Below, in pieces: positions 8,714-17,607 of a DNA stretch of 64,000 nt; the first letter of the stretch is position 1, and the number at the start of each line of letters is the position of its first letter. Source of the stretch: Bombella apis (GTDB lineage Bacteria > Pseudomonadota > Alphaproteobacteria > Acetobacterales > Acetobacteraceae). The notes under the pieces are model-generated. The model made no database searches and had not been told where the DNA came from. It saw only the letters and a list, made by a program, of their open reading frames with translations. The stretch spans positions 1 through 64,000 of the forward strand of contig NZ_JAGJTM010000003.1 of NCBI RefSeq assembly GCF_018221685.1. The letters run 5' to 3'. Both the position numbers and the translations under genes were made by a program.

Positions 8714-10009
8714 ATGAAAATTGCGCCTAGAGTACTAGTTGATGGATTCAATTTAGCTCTTCCTAAAGGGACGGGGGTTGCTACTTACGGTCGCGTTCTT
8801 TCTAGGACATTAAGTAGTATGGGATTTAAGGTAAACGTACTATATGGACTAAATATCCCTAGGAGGTTGAATGAGAATTTACAGGAAGTTATGTTTTTTA
8901 ATCAATTAGCTGCAGATATGCGATACAGGAGGCCTCGGCTGTATTCTCCTGGGTGGTGGCGACAAACGGCTTTCAATTTTTTGGGGCATAAAGCTGAGTT
9001 GATTAGATTTAATAATTGCGTGGAGGCACGATCCTTTGAGGAGCACATGCCTACGTTTGATTGTATTTTTAATATTCCTTTTATTTTCCAGATGGCAGCT
9101 GGTTTTTTTAAGAAAACTGGATGCTTTTTAAAAATAAAAAATACAATGAATCAAGATATAGTGCATTGGACGTATCCTTTGCCTATTAAGGTTATTGGAG
9201 CAAAAAATATTTATACTATTCATGATATAGTTCCAATGAAGATGCCTTATACAACTTTAGATAATAAGATTTATTATTATAATTTAATGAATTCATTAGC
9301 TAATGAGGCTGATTATATCTGTACGGTTTCTGAATATTCTAAGGATACTATTGTTGATTTCTTTCCAAAGTTTCGAAATAAGATTTTCAATACATATCAA
9401 TCGACACCATTTACTCTTTCTGATATCTCTTATGAACGGACAGAGCGAGAAATAAATAAACTATTTGGTATTTCTGATGGGGGGTACTTTATATATTTTG
9501 GCCAGCTTGAGCCTAAAAAAAATATCGGTCGTTTATTAGAAGCCTTCTTATTATCTGAAACTAATCGTCCTTTAGTATTGGTAGGATCTAATGGGTGGAA
9601 AGAAGAAGAGGAATTGAGATTTCTTGAGCAGGGAATTGCTATGGGGGTGATTATTCATATTCCATATGTTCCCGTTAAATTACTAAGGTCTTTAATACAA
9701 CATGCACGTGCTGTGTTATTTCCCTCCATATTTGAAGGTTTTGGTCTACCTATTTTGGAAGCCTTTAATTTAAAAACAGCTGTTCTCACCTCTAATACTG
9801 GAGCCTTGAAAGAAGTTGCTTCTGATGCAGCTCTATTGGTTGATCCATATGATGTTAATGCGATAAAAGCCGGAATCGAACGATTAGATAAAGATGATTT
9901 TCTTTGCAACTCATTAAAAGATAAGGGTAAGGAGCGTGCAGTTTATTTTGATGAAGAGAATTATAAAAAGAGGTTGTTGGAATTTTATAGTATAGTATTA
10001 GAAGGATAG
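8714..10009 (+). CDS. GT4-family glycosyltransferase (capsule locus)
   Basis: 431 residues with a GT-B fold. The N-terminal half contains GFNLALPKGTGVATYGR and VHWTYPLPI. The C-terminal Rossmann domain has the family hallmarks FGQLEPKKNIGRLLEA near residue 255 and PSIFEGFGLPILEA near 337, whose Glu residues contact the nucleotide-sugar. It transfers a hexose from a nucleotide donor to the growing capsule unit; the sugar cannot be read from sequence. It resembles the oppositely oriented gene ending at 9985, sharing GTGV and HWTYPLP motifs, and the two overlap tail-to-tail by 25 bases. Last rightward gene of the AT-rich block. Confidence 0.8.
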   Translation: MKIAPRVLVDGFNLALPKGTGVATYGRVLSRTLSSMGFKVNVLYGLNIPRRLNENLQEVMFFNQLAADMRYRRPRLYSPGWWRQTAFNFLGHKAELIRFNNCVEARSFEEHMPTFDCIFNIPFIFQMAAGFFKKTGCFLKIKNTMNQDIVHWTYPLPIKVIGAKNIYTIHDIVPMKMPYTTLDNKIYYYNLMNSLANEADYICTVSEYSKDTIVDFFPKFRNKIFNTYQSTPFTLSDISYERTEREINKLFGISDGGYFIYFGQLEPKKNIGRLLEAFLLSETNRPLVLVGSNGWKEEEELRFLEQGIAMGVIIHIPYVPVKLLRSLIQHARAVLFPSIFEGFGLPILEAFNLKTAVLTSNTGALKEVASDAALLVDPYDVNAIKAGIERLDKDDFLCNSLKDKGKERAVYFDEENYKKRLLEFYSIVLEG

Positions 10010-11184
10010 ATTTTGATCTTTTCATAAAAAGAAGAAATATTTCTTTTATACAGGTTGGAAGAGAAGAATTTTGCTCTCTCTAATCCTGCCTTAATCATTC
10101 TTTTTTTGTCGTTCTCACTTAGCTGATCGAGTATATTTATGCAATTTGCCATCTCTACTATATTAGTAGCATCGCATAGCATGGCTGCATCACCGGAAAT
10201 TTCTTCTGTAACACCTCCACGGCTAGTAAGAACTGGAACACCTAATGACATGGCTTCAATAATTGGAAGTCCAAATCCTTCTGCAAGGCTTGGAAAAAGA
10301 AGGGCTTTAGACTCTTGAAGAGTCCGTAACAGAGAGAAACGATTGCTCCATGGTAACCGAATTACTTGGCTACTTGAACCATACGGCTTATAATTCGGTC
10401 TATCATCTCCATCAGGACCAATTAAAATAAGTGGGGTTTTTGTTCCACTAAGAGCATGGGCCTCCAATAATCTTTCAATATTTTTTCGATGTTCAATGCG
10501 ACCATAAAATACAAATGAATCAGCTGGAGCAATTCGGGGAGCATTCGATATAGAATTTCTTACTTGTTTACTAAATTCAACGGGTTGATATAGAGTCGTT
10601 ATACGATCTGGATGCACAGAAAGTAAATTAATTATTTGATTTCGAACTGTTTCTGAAACGGCGACAAAATGGACAGGACTTTCTATTAAAGAAGATAAAA
10701 TTCTACGAAACCGAGTAGGATCAATACCTGTTAAGGAAGGATGTGTAAGCGGAATTATATCATGAATTGTGACTACATTTTGACATCCTTCCATAAAAAG
10801 AGGAAGCGGATATGTCCAGTGCATTATGTCTGGTGGAGAAAGAGGGGTTAGTCTTAAAAGTCGCTTATGATATCGATAATGAAGATGTGCTACACGATAG
10901 AGGTCGTTTGCTAGGAAAGCATCTCCCCAGACGGATTGAAACATATTGCTTATTGTAGGAGCACGGGAAAGTAGAGCAGCGATTATGCGAGATACAATCG
11001 ATAGGCTAGAATATCCCTCCATGCTTTCTAATAGCCACGCTGTACTATAACCAAGTTCTCTAGTTACATTACTATGATTGATTGCGTAATACTGAACGCC
11101 AGTCCCATTTCTACGTCCAATATTGCGTCCATCAAACCATATTGTCGAGTGGCTTCTGTGGGATGAAAGAAAAGAATTATCCAT
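9985..11184 (-). CDS. GT4-family glycosyltransferase (capsule locus)
   Basis: About 399 residues, GT-B fold. N-terminal DGRNIGRRNGTGVQYY and IMHWTYPLPLF; C-terminal donor-binding motifs YGRIEHRKNIERLLEA near residue 228 and FPSLAEGFGLPIIEAM near 298. I place the start at the ATG at 11184, nine bases after the stop of the upstream gene; the frame continues to 11268 but that part overlaps the neighbour. No strong ribosome site is visible, so coupling to the upstream gene is likely. Paralogous to the convergent GT4 at 8714-10009. Donor sugar and linkage unknown. Confidence 0.78.
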   Translation of the reverse strand: MDNSFLSSHRSHSTIWFDGRNIGRRNGTGVQYYAINHSNVTRELGYSTAWLLESMEGYSSLSIVSRIIAALLSRAPTISNMFQSVWGDAFLANDLYRVAHLHYRYHKRLLRLTPLSPPDIMHWTYPLPLFMEGCQNVVTIHDIIPLTHPSLTGIDPTRFRRILSSLIESPVHFVAVSETVRNQIINLLSVHPDRITTLYQPVEFSKQVRNSISNAPRIAPADSFVFYGRIEHRKNIERLLEAHALSGTKTPLILIGPDGDDRPNYKPYGSSSQVIRLPWSNRFSLLRTLQESKALLFPSLAEGFGLPIIEAMSLGVPVLTSRGGVTEEISGDAAMLCDATNIVEMANCINILDQLSENDKKRMIKAGLERAKFFSSNLYKRNISSFYEKIKIYPSNTIL

Positions 11185-11192
11185 TATTTTTA

Positions 11193-12422
11193 TTAGTCGT
11201 TTTGGGTTAGTGTGAGACAGTGAGAGAGAGTAAGAGCTACGCTCTGAGACCATGAAAAGGGAGACCATTTTTTAAGGCGCTCTTTTTGAGCCTGCCATAG
11301 AGGGCCGTATTGTGAAAAGTCGTCTATTATTTTTTCCCACTCTGTTGCATCAAGTGGAGACACATAGGATGGAATATTTTGGCCTATCTCACGTAATGCA
11401 GGAATGTTGGAGCAAATACTGGGCACTCCCAGACTCATAGCTTCTGTGAGCGGTAAACCATAACCCTCTGTAAAGCTTGGGAAAAGAAGACCGTTAGAAT
11501 ATCTTAATAAGGAGGCAACACATTCATCAGAAAGACCACTTTCCTCTATAACAAGATTCTGCAAAGCTGGTGACCTTTCTAATAGGTCTAGAATATTTTC
11601 ATTTTCCCATCCACGCTTACCAATAAGAATAAGATAGGGGACGGCCTCTTCCCCACGTTGCTGGACAAGGTAACGCCACAAATGGAGCAACAAAAGATGG
11701 TTTTTACGCGGTTCGATTGTACTGATATACACGAAATATGGCTTTTTATATTTATAATTTTTGCACTCTTGATTAGTATGATAGATGGCCTGCTTATGGA
11801 CCCCATGTGGTGTTTTCCAAATAGGGATGCCATGGCGGTTTGCTTGGGAGAAAAATGGCTTTAATGATTCTCTCACAGAGTCAGTTGGTACAATTACAGC
11901 TCGAGCCAGTTCTATGACGCTATCCATACGGGCTTTGTGACGTATTTTTTCGCGAGGTCGTGAGTACTCTGGATATTCAATAGGAATAAGATCATGTACC
12001 ATGGGTATGAAGTAGGATCCTGTCTTAGAAAGAAAATTTCTTATTATTTTTTTATGCATTAAATGATGGTGAGATACTAGAAAATAGAATTTTATACCAT
12101 TAATATCAGGCAAAGCGTTAGGAAAAAACAAATATATTTTTAGTTTTTTTGCAATATTCTTTGCTTCCGCTATTTTCTCTTTGTGACCTAAATTCCATCC
12201 ATTAAGTAAATTTGAGATAAACGTGGTAACAGTACTGCGTGGAAGTCTTCCAAGGCGTCCAGTTAAAGAAAGGGCGACAAAATAGGTTTGATCTTGATGA
12301 TGTGTTAAAAGGTATTCAGCATAAGCGAGTTCAACTCGATCAATCCCCGTAGGAACTGCAGATCCTGCTCTTGAGAGCAAGCGTGATATGTCAAGAATAA
12401 ATGAAATTGATGGTACTGTCAT
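11193..12422 (-). CDS. GT4-family glycosyltransferase (capsule locus)
   Basis: 409 residues, GT-B fold. It opens with ILDISRLLSRAGSAVPTGID, typical of mannosyl/hexosyl transferases in acetic-acid-bacterial exopolysaccharide clusters. It has STIEPRKNHLLLLHLW near residue 230 and FPSFTEGYGLPLTEAM near 314, the latter holding the donor-binding EX7E-like glutamates. It begins one base after the kpsS-like stop (TAAaATG), so it is coupled to kpsS although its base composition is AT-rich while kpsS is not. The compositional boundary of the block therefore falls exactly at this gene junction, inside a working operon. Confidence 0.8.
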   Translation of the reverse strand: MTVPSISFILDISRLLSRAGSAVPTGIDRVELAYAEYLLTHHQDQTYFVALSLTGRLGRLPRSTVTTFISNLLNGWNLGHKEKIAEAKNIAKKLKIYLFFPNALPDINGIKFYFLVSHHHLMHKKIIRNFLSKTGSYFIPMVHDLIPIEYPEYSRPREKIRHKARMDSVIELARAVIVPTDSVRESLKPFFSQANRHGIPIWKTPHGVHKQAIYHTNQECKNYKYKKPYFVYISTIEPRKNHLLLLHLWRYLVQQRGEEAVPYLILIGKRGWENENILDLLERSPALQNLVIEESGLSDECVASLLRYSNGLLFPSFTEGYGLPLTEAMSLGVPSICSNIPALREIGQNIPSYVSPLDATEWEKIIDDFSQYGPLWQAQKERLKKWSPFSWSQSVALTLSHCLTLTQND

Positions 12423-12423
12423 T

Positions 12424-13788
12424 TTATTGTACCCTTCTGCATGTGGAATAATTTTCCAAACGGGAAATGGTACTTAACGTCAGCTTTTCAAGCCCTTCTT
12501 CAGAGAAGAAACCTCCAGGGATAAGGCATTGATCAATCAGTACACGACGAAAAGCCGCAAAGATGAGTGGGTCAGGTCGCTGGGGTGCCCGCCAGAAAGC
12601 TTTCAATGTCGATTGCGCAGTCAGTCCCGGCATGTCGTAAATGGCGTGACCCAAGGTAATGACAGGGACATTATGAGCCAGAGCTAGGGTACCAGTCGTG
12701 CTGTTAACGGTTACGACCCCACGGGCATGACGCACAAGCCTGGCTATATCTCCAAGCTCCATGTAATCCACACGATTGCTGACACCATGCGCAGCAGCAA
12801 GTCGCTGGACAAGTTTCTTCCAGTCCTGCACACCATTGTCGAGCGGATGTTCTTTGATGACAAGACGCATCTCCAGTGGGGCATTCTTGGCAAAGGATAC
12901 AAGAACTTCGGTGATGACTTCCGCCATGCCTGAATAGGAAGAATGCAGGCGTAACTGGGCATCGGCATCCAGTTGCAGAGGGAACAGCATGTAAGGCTTG
13001 GGCCCTTCAACCAGCCATTCAGTCAGTTCGTGACTGCGTTTTTTAGCCTTTTTACGGCGACAGAGGCGTCGCAACCACCCAACGCCTTCCACCAGGGGCG
13101 GCCAGGGACGATAATCTGTCCAATGCGGGAAACGCCACTTCAGAAGAATGGTGGCCGCATTATAGGCCACGCCTTCCAGTGCACGACGTGGGAAGGAGGA
13201 GGGGACAGGCTCATGTGGGGCGGCAGGAGGCAGCTGGCTGGCACGCTGATAGTACCAGTCAGGGTCTTTGGGTAGCGTGGAATTACCGTTAACGCCACCA
13301 AGTTCCAGGGTGACCCAGTCTGGCCGGATATAGCCTTCCTCAAAAACATGGACGGCAATATTCATTTCACGGCAGATGAGGATGGCCTGCCGATGGAGTT
13401 CCCGGCAGTCACCAAACAGCAGCACGTCCGTGATGTGATGTTTTTGCAGGATATGCCCCAGAAAGGCGGGCCATGTCCCATAATTGCTGCGGAAGGCAAT
13501 ACCACCTCCCAGACGCCAGAAAAGCTCATCCCCTCCATTGAAGTTGATTTTCCACACATTATGCCCCCGTTTTTTCAGGGCACGGCCAACAGATTGGAAA
13601 AAAGGCCCCATGAGCCCCTGGAGCAGCAGGAAATTGCGTTTTGTTTTTGGGGGGATCTGGAGCGACATGGGCACAAGCGTGCTGGTTTCTGTCAGGCTCG
13701 GATCTTCAAAAAAATTGGATGGATATTCGGCGTGTTCCGTCTCTTCGGGAGGGTGGCCAGAATATGTTGTCTGGGTATTGTCAAGCAT
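12424..13788 (-). CDS. kpsS: KpsS-like capsule beta-Kdo transferase
   Basis: 454 residues of the Capsule_synth family (PF05159-like). Landmarks are NFLLLQGLMGPFFQSVGRAL near residue 52, VFEEGYIRPDWVTLE, VIKEHPLDNGVQDW near 313, and NSTTGTLALAHNVPVITLG near the end. KpsS is known to add the first beta-linked Kdo to lysophosphatidylglycerol, which KpsC then extends to make the anchor on which ABC-exported capsules are built. It is GC-rich like the chromosome, unlike the adjoining AT-rich genes. Its start lies inside the end of the kpsC-like gene (8-base overlap). Confidence 0.82.
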   Translation of the reverse strand: MLDNTQTTYSGHPPEETEHAEYPSNFFEDPSLTETSTLVPMSLQIPPKTKRNFLLLQGLMGPFFQSVGRALKKRGHNVWKINFNGGDELFWRLGGGIAFRSNYGTWPAFLGHILQKHHITDVLLFGDCRELHRQAILICREMNIAVHVFEEGYIRPDWVTLELGGVNGNSTLPKDPDWYYQRASQLPPAAPHEPVPSSFPRRALEGVAYNAATILLKWRFPHWTDYRPWPPLVEGVGWLRRLCRRKKAKKRSHELTEWLVEGPKPYMLFPLQLDADAQLRLHSSYSGMAEVITEVLVSFAKNAPLEMRLVIKEHPLDNGVQDWKKLVQRLAAAHGVSNRVDYMELGDIARLVRHARGVVTVNSTTGTLALAHNVPVITLGHAIYDMPGLTAQSTLKAFWRAPQRPDPLIFAAFRRVLIDQCLIPGGFFSEEGLEKLTLSTISRLENYSTCRRVQ

Positions 13789-14905
13789 GAGGGGCCCGGC
13801 ATGATGAAATGAAATGTGTGAAACAACGGCGTAGCTGGCCCTGCCTCTGCCGTAATTTCATGGCGTATGTTAGCTTCCAGAGCTCAGTCTTGCCAAAACA
13901 GTCAATCAGCTCCTCCACGTCACATCGCTGTTCTGTCTCTGGATTGATATAGAGCGGATACAGAATAAGGGCGATTGCAGCAAGGTCTGTTACATCCAGT
14001 TGACGCCCCCGGCGGGGAAGAGATGGTCCCAGATGTGTTGTCAGTCCCCAGCCAGCGTAAAAGGGGGCACCGTATGTTGTAACCTTTTTGCCACGTATCA
14101 GCGCCTCAAAACCTGTCAGGGATGTGAGGGTGTGTACCTCGTCAACATGTGTAAGGAGCTGGCTCATGCTGCCACTGCGGTCAATGCTGTTGGCGTAGGC
14201 AAGAATGGTTGCTTCGGAAAGATGACCGGAACGATGGCCGGCCTCCACATCAGGGTGGGGCCGATAGATGATCCATGCTCTAGGATTCCTGCGGCGAACC
14301 TCACGCAGTAGGGCGAGATTATCCGTAATCTTGCCTCCGCCTCTTACGACAGACAGATCTCCAGCAACCTGCCCCGGAACCAGAATGACCGGCACGCCCT
14401 CAGGATGCTCTATTTTGGCGGGAGATGAATCAGGCGTAGCGGCATATTTGGAAACATGAAGCGTTTTGAGGCGCTCCATGAGAGTATCGGCTCTTCTACG
14501 GAGGGCTGGTGCAACCTCGGTATCTCTCAGCATGTCCTCCAGATCACTGGGATGGGAGGGATCAACATAAGCGCCCTGGCTGTCCAGGATAATGGAGCAT
14601 GGAGGCAGAAACCCGCTTCCCAGTCCCATGGACCGGATGAAGCCATCTTCCACGAAGAAGAGGGGCACCCGCATGGCATAAGCCTGTGCCTGCAGGGCTG
14701 GTGTGATGCGGTTTGCCCAAATAGCCAGTCCAGCATTCTTTTTCCGGGCATAGGCCAGAGCCCGACGGGACGACCAGAAAAACCGGATGGGGTCTCTTCC
14801 TTCAAGAAAAGAACGAATGCGGCGCTGTTTCCACCATGCTATTCCATGGCAGGCTACGACAGGCCTGATGGCTCTGGCTCCAGACGCAGGGACATGGCAT
14901 GACAT
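13781..14905 (-). CDS. KpsC-like capsule beta-Kdo transferase, single module
   Basis: 374 residues. It carries the KpsC hallmarks VEDGFIRSMGLGSG near residue 82, KEGVPVILVPGQVAGD-like core, YRPHPDVEAG, and YGAPFYAGWGLTTH near 277, followed by RRGRQLDVTDLAAIALILYP. Full-length KpsC has two tandem transferase modules of about 675 residues; this protein has one. Whether one module plus the KpsS-like partner suffices to build a poly-Kdo linker, or makes a shorter one, cannot be read from sequence. It leads the leftward kpsC-kpsS-GT4-GT4 unit; the region 14906-15089 upstream is divergent from the sulfatase-like gene and likely holds both promoters. Confidence 0.78.
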   Translation of the reverse strand: MSCHVPASGARAIRPVVACHGIAWWKQRRIRSFLEGRDPIRFFWSSRRALAYARKKNAGLAIWANRITPALQAQAYAMRVPLFFVEDGFIRSMGLGSGFLPPCSIILDSQGAYVDPSHPSDLEDMLRDTEVAPALRRRADTLMERLKTLHVSKYAATPDSSPAKIEHPEGVPVILVPGQVAGDLSVVRGGGKITDNLALLREVRRRNPRAWIIYRPHPDVEAGHRSGHLSEATILAYANSIDRSGSMSQLLTHVDEVHTLTSLTGFEALIRGKKVTTYGAPFYAGWGLTTHLGPSLPRRGRQLDVTDLAAIALILYPLYINPETEQRCDVEELIDCFGKTELWKLTYAMKLRQRQGQLRRCFTHFISSCRAPHA

Positions 14906-15089
14906 GGTGAAATGGGGCCTTTTCCATACCGGACAGGTGGTAGAAACACTAGCTTGTTATCAGGAAGTCTTTTTTTTGGGAAGAGAGGGGTGGTGAATAT
15001 AATTTAATTTCCACGATTGAATAATAATTCGACCGATAAGTGGAGTTTATTGGCAAAATTTCCATTTCATTGATCAATCCATCCCTGAA

Positions 15090-16595
15090 ATGTCCAGGGG
15101 AAAACTTCATGAATCCGTTTATTCTGTCATTTCTTTCGGAGTTCCAGTATCTTCAATGTCATATTACATTATAGAATTATGTTTGATGATTGTAGGGAGC
15201 CTTGTCATTGGAGAAGGTATCGACCTTTTTGTTCACCCTGTCCGTATTGTAAGAAAGCCCTCCCTGGTCCTTTTACGCTGTTTTCCAGTCATGATGGCAA
15301 CCGGTATTTTTCTTTGCCTGACAGGTGTCATCTGGCTTTCCCTGCTGCTGAGTGCCATCCTGATGGGGCTTCTGGTAACGGCATCCAACCTGAAGCTGCG
15401 CCTGTTGAATGAACCTTTGGTTTTCACGGACTTTGCCCTGATCGATGCGTTCATGAAGCATCCACGTTTTTATCTTCAGGGCATTCCGCCTGCTGTGCGG
15501 TGTGTTGTCGTAGCTGGTGGTGCAGGGGTGCTCTACCTGCTTGCATGGGCTTCATCACTGTCTGTCGGGTTACGGCTGATGGGCTGTATCGAGGCAGTCG
15601 CCGTGGGACTATGCCTCTGGTGGCTCTTGGCACGGGGAAGTCGTTCCGATGAAACAGGGCCGGACGTGTGGCGGGATGTGCGTGAGGGAGGGCTGCTGCC
15701 AACACTGCTGCTTTATGCCTGGCGCTGCCATGAGCTGGCACCGCTACCCGTCAGGCCTGCCTTGTTGCGGACGGCTGCCGCACCAGAGTCTGTCATCGTC
15801 ATCCAGTGTGAATCATTTGCCGATCCTGCGGAGCTGAAGAATGAGTGGTCGCCTCTGCCAGAGCTCGTCCGATGTCGGCAGGAAGCGGTACAATGGGGAA
15901 GGCTCCTGCCTAGCGGATTAGGTGCCTATACGATGCGTAGTGAATATGGGGTTCTGTGTGGCGATGATGAGGAGATGCTCTCATATCGCCGGTTTGATCC
16001 ATTCCTGACAGCGGATCAGTCTCCGTCCCATGCCCTGCCGAATCGTCTGAAACATTTTTATGAAACGGCTCTTTTCCTGCATCCCTATGATCTGCGTTTT
16101 TATGGTCGGAATCGTCTGCTGCCCTTATGGGGGTTCAATGACGTCATCGGGCGGGAATGTTTTTCCGAGCAGGACAGGGTTGGCCCGTATGTAGGTGATG
16201 CTGCGCTAACAGCACGGCTGCTGACATATCTCCAGAAAAACGATCATTTTCTGGCCTACTGTGTGACAATCGAAAATCATGGTCCCTGGAAGAAAGGGCG
16301 GTTGGAGCAATCGAGTGGTGCAGAAGCGTGGCATCAGCACGTGCAGAATGGTGATGCCATGTTGCGGGAACTGCTTGCAGAGATCAAAGGGAGCGGGCGG
16401 GACATCATGCTGGTATTCTTTGGGGACCATCGTCCGGCGCTGGAAGCATTGCCCGCTGTTGAAGGACTGGAGAGGGGGACACCCTATGTCATACTGCGGC
16501 CCAATGGGCCAGAGGGAAGTCGCGTATCATCTGAGCCTGTAGATGTAACACCTGCCGAGCTCCATCGGAGCATTCTTCATCACGTCAGCTCCTGA
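15090..16595 (+). CDS. LtaS/OpgB-like phosphoglycerol (phosphoethanolamine-type) transferase, alkaline phosphatase superfamily
   Basis: Up to 501 residues. The first ~200 residues contain about five membrane helices; the remainder is a periplasmic sulfatase-fold domain. Likely active-site elements are CESFAD near residue 240 (metal-binding Glu), GAYTMRSEY with candidate nucleophile Thr281, ENHGPW near 394 and FFGDHRP near 443. Family members transfer phosphoglycerol or phosphoethanolamine from phospholipid head groups to glycans. Next to a capsule locus it could decorate the capsule or osmoregulated glucans; this is inference. The start is uncertain: the ATG at 15090 and one at 15156 both lack a strong ribosome site. 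A perfect TATAAT lies at 14998-15003, with only a poor -35. Confidence 0.72.
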   Translation: MSRGKLHESVYSVISFGVPVSSMSYYIIELCLMIVGSLVIGEGIDLFVHPVRIVRKPSLVLLRCFPVMMATGIFLCLTGVIWLSLLLSAILMGLLVTASNLKLRLLNEPLVFTDFALIDAFMKHPRFYLQGIPPAVRCVVVAGGAGVLYLLAWASSLSVGLRLMGCIEAVAVGLCLWWLLARGSRSDETGPDVWRDVREGGLLPTLLLYAWRCHELAPLPVRPALLRTAAAPESVIVIQCESFADPAELKNEWSPLPELVRCRQEAVQWGRLLPSGLGAYTMRSEYGVLCGDDEEMLSYRRFDPFLTADQSPSHALPNRLKHFYETALFLHPYDLRFYGRNRLLPLWGFNDVIGRECFSEQDRVGPYVGDAALTARLLTYLQKNDHFLAYCVTIENHGPWKKGRLEQSSGAEAWHQHVQNGDAMLRELLAEIKGSGRDIMLVFFGDHRPALEALPAVEGLERGTPYVILRPNGPEGSRVSSEPVDVTPAELHRSILHHVSS

Positions 16596-16610
16596 AAAGA
16601 TACGCTATAA

Positions 16611-16650
16611 AAAAAGGGCGCCTGATGAAGAGGCGCCCTTCTTCTTTTCA
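16611..16650. terminator. Bidirectional terminator between the phosphoglycerol transferase and gpmA
   Basis: GGGCGCC at 16616-16622 pairs with GGCGCCC at 16632-16638. A-tract before and T-rich tract after allow termination on both strands, matching the convergent genes. Confidence 0.85.
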
Positions 16651-16664
16651 TACGCCAGAGAGGA

Positions 16665-17417
16665 TTACTTGGCTTTCCCCTGGTTGGCGACAGCTGCTGC
16701 CTTGGCAGCAATTTCCTCGGCATCACCCAGATAGTAGTGCTTGACCGGCTTGAAGTTCTCATCGAACTCATAAACCAGCGGCACACCTGTAGGAATGTTC
16801 AGGTTCAGGATTTCATCTTCCGTCATGTTGTCCAGATATTTCACCAGAGCACGAAGGGAATTGCCGTGAGCAGCGATGATGACCTTCTCGCCCTTCTTGA
16901 TGCGCGGCAGGATGGTCTTCTCCCAGTAGGGAATCACACGCTCAATGGTCAGGGCCAGACTTTCCGTGACGGGCAGCTCATCAGCACTCAGATGGGCATA
17001 ACGCGGATCATGACCGGGGAAACGCTCATCGGAACGCTCCAGAGCAGGCGGCGTGACAGCAAAACCACGGCGCCACTGCTTGACCTGCTCATCGCCATAT
17101 TTCTTGGCTGTTTCAGCCTTGTTGAGGCCCTGGAGAGCACCATAATGACGTTCATTCAGACGCCAGTTCTTCTCAACGGGCAGCCATGCCTGATCCACAC
17201 CGTCCAGAATGTTCCAGAGTGTATGGATGGCACGCTTCAACACGGAGGTATAAGCGTAATCGAAGGAATAGCCTTCCTTGTGCAGCAACTGGCCGGCAGC
17301 TTTGGCTTCGCTGCGCCCTTTCTCTGACAGGTCGACGTCATACCAGCCAGTGAAGCGGTTTTCCTGGTTCCACTGGCTTTCCCCATGACGAACCAGAACA
17401 AGCTTTGTTACGGCCAT
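16665..17417 (-). CDS. gpmA: 2,3-bisphosphoglycerate-dependent phosphoglycerate mutase
   Basis: 250 residues, interconverting 3- and 2-phosphoglycerate in glycolysis in the cytosol. [12 protein letters not shown] places the phospho-accepting His at residue 11 in the RHG motif; the second catalytic His is in AAHGNSLR near residue 184. [15 protein letters not shown] is typical of the dPGM group. The start at 17417 is fixed by AAGGAG six bases upstream; the frame extends to 17468 without support. It stands alone between two hairpins. Confidence 0.95.
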   Translation of the reverse strand: MAVTKLVLVRHGESQWNQENRFTGWYDVDLSEKGRSEAKAAGQLLHKEGYSFDYAYTSVLKRAIHTLWNILDGVDQAWLPVEKNWRLNERHYGALQGLNKAETAKKYGDEQVKQWRRGFAVTPPALERSDERFPGHDPRYAHLSADELPVTESLALTIERVIPYWEKTILPRIKKGEKVIIAAHGNSLRALVKYLDNMTEDEILNLNIPTGVPLVYEFDENFKPVKHYYLGDAEEIAAKAAAVANQGKAK

Positions 17418-17552
17418 GATGATCTCCTTAATGTATAAGGTTTTAGCAACACTGGGAGATTGCGCCACTACAGCCTGAACTGCAAGGGCTCAGCCTCACT
17501 TCATGCCGTCTGTCAGAGCATAGCCGTTATGAGGCATGACAGGGACGGAGAG

Positions 17553-17585
17553 AAAAAGGCCACCCGCAGGGGATGGCCTTTGTTC
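17553..17585. terminator. Terminator behind the MFS transporter gene
   Basis: AAAGGCCA at 17555-17562 pairs with TGGCCTTT at 17574-17581, with an A/T-rich flank on both sides. It lies downstream of the leftward MFS gene and upstream of gpmA. Confidence 0.75.
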
Positions 17586-17607
17586 TGATCGGGCATGGAA
17601 GGGATGA

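Larger units (their letters stand above)
690..12423. other. AT-rich capsule/exopolysaccharide block of foreign-looking composition
   Basis: From about 690 the sequence changes from GC-rich to visibly AT-rich, with many A/T-ending codons. It stays so through the hydroxylase, the Wza/KpsD-type protein, KpsE, KpsM, KpsT, two GT32-like proteins and three GT4 enzymes. It returns to the surrounding composition at the start of the kpsS-like gene near 12424. The most AT-rich stretch is roughly 4.3-10 kb. Left and right edges fall at gene junctions, and the left edge interrupts a reading frame. This suggests acquisition of a capsule export/assembly cassette inserted beside resident kpsS-kpsC. No transposase, integrase or flanking repeat was seen. 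Confidence 0.65.
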
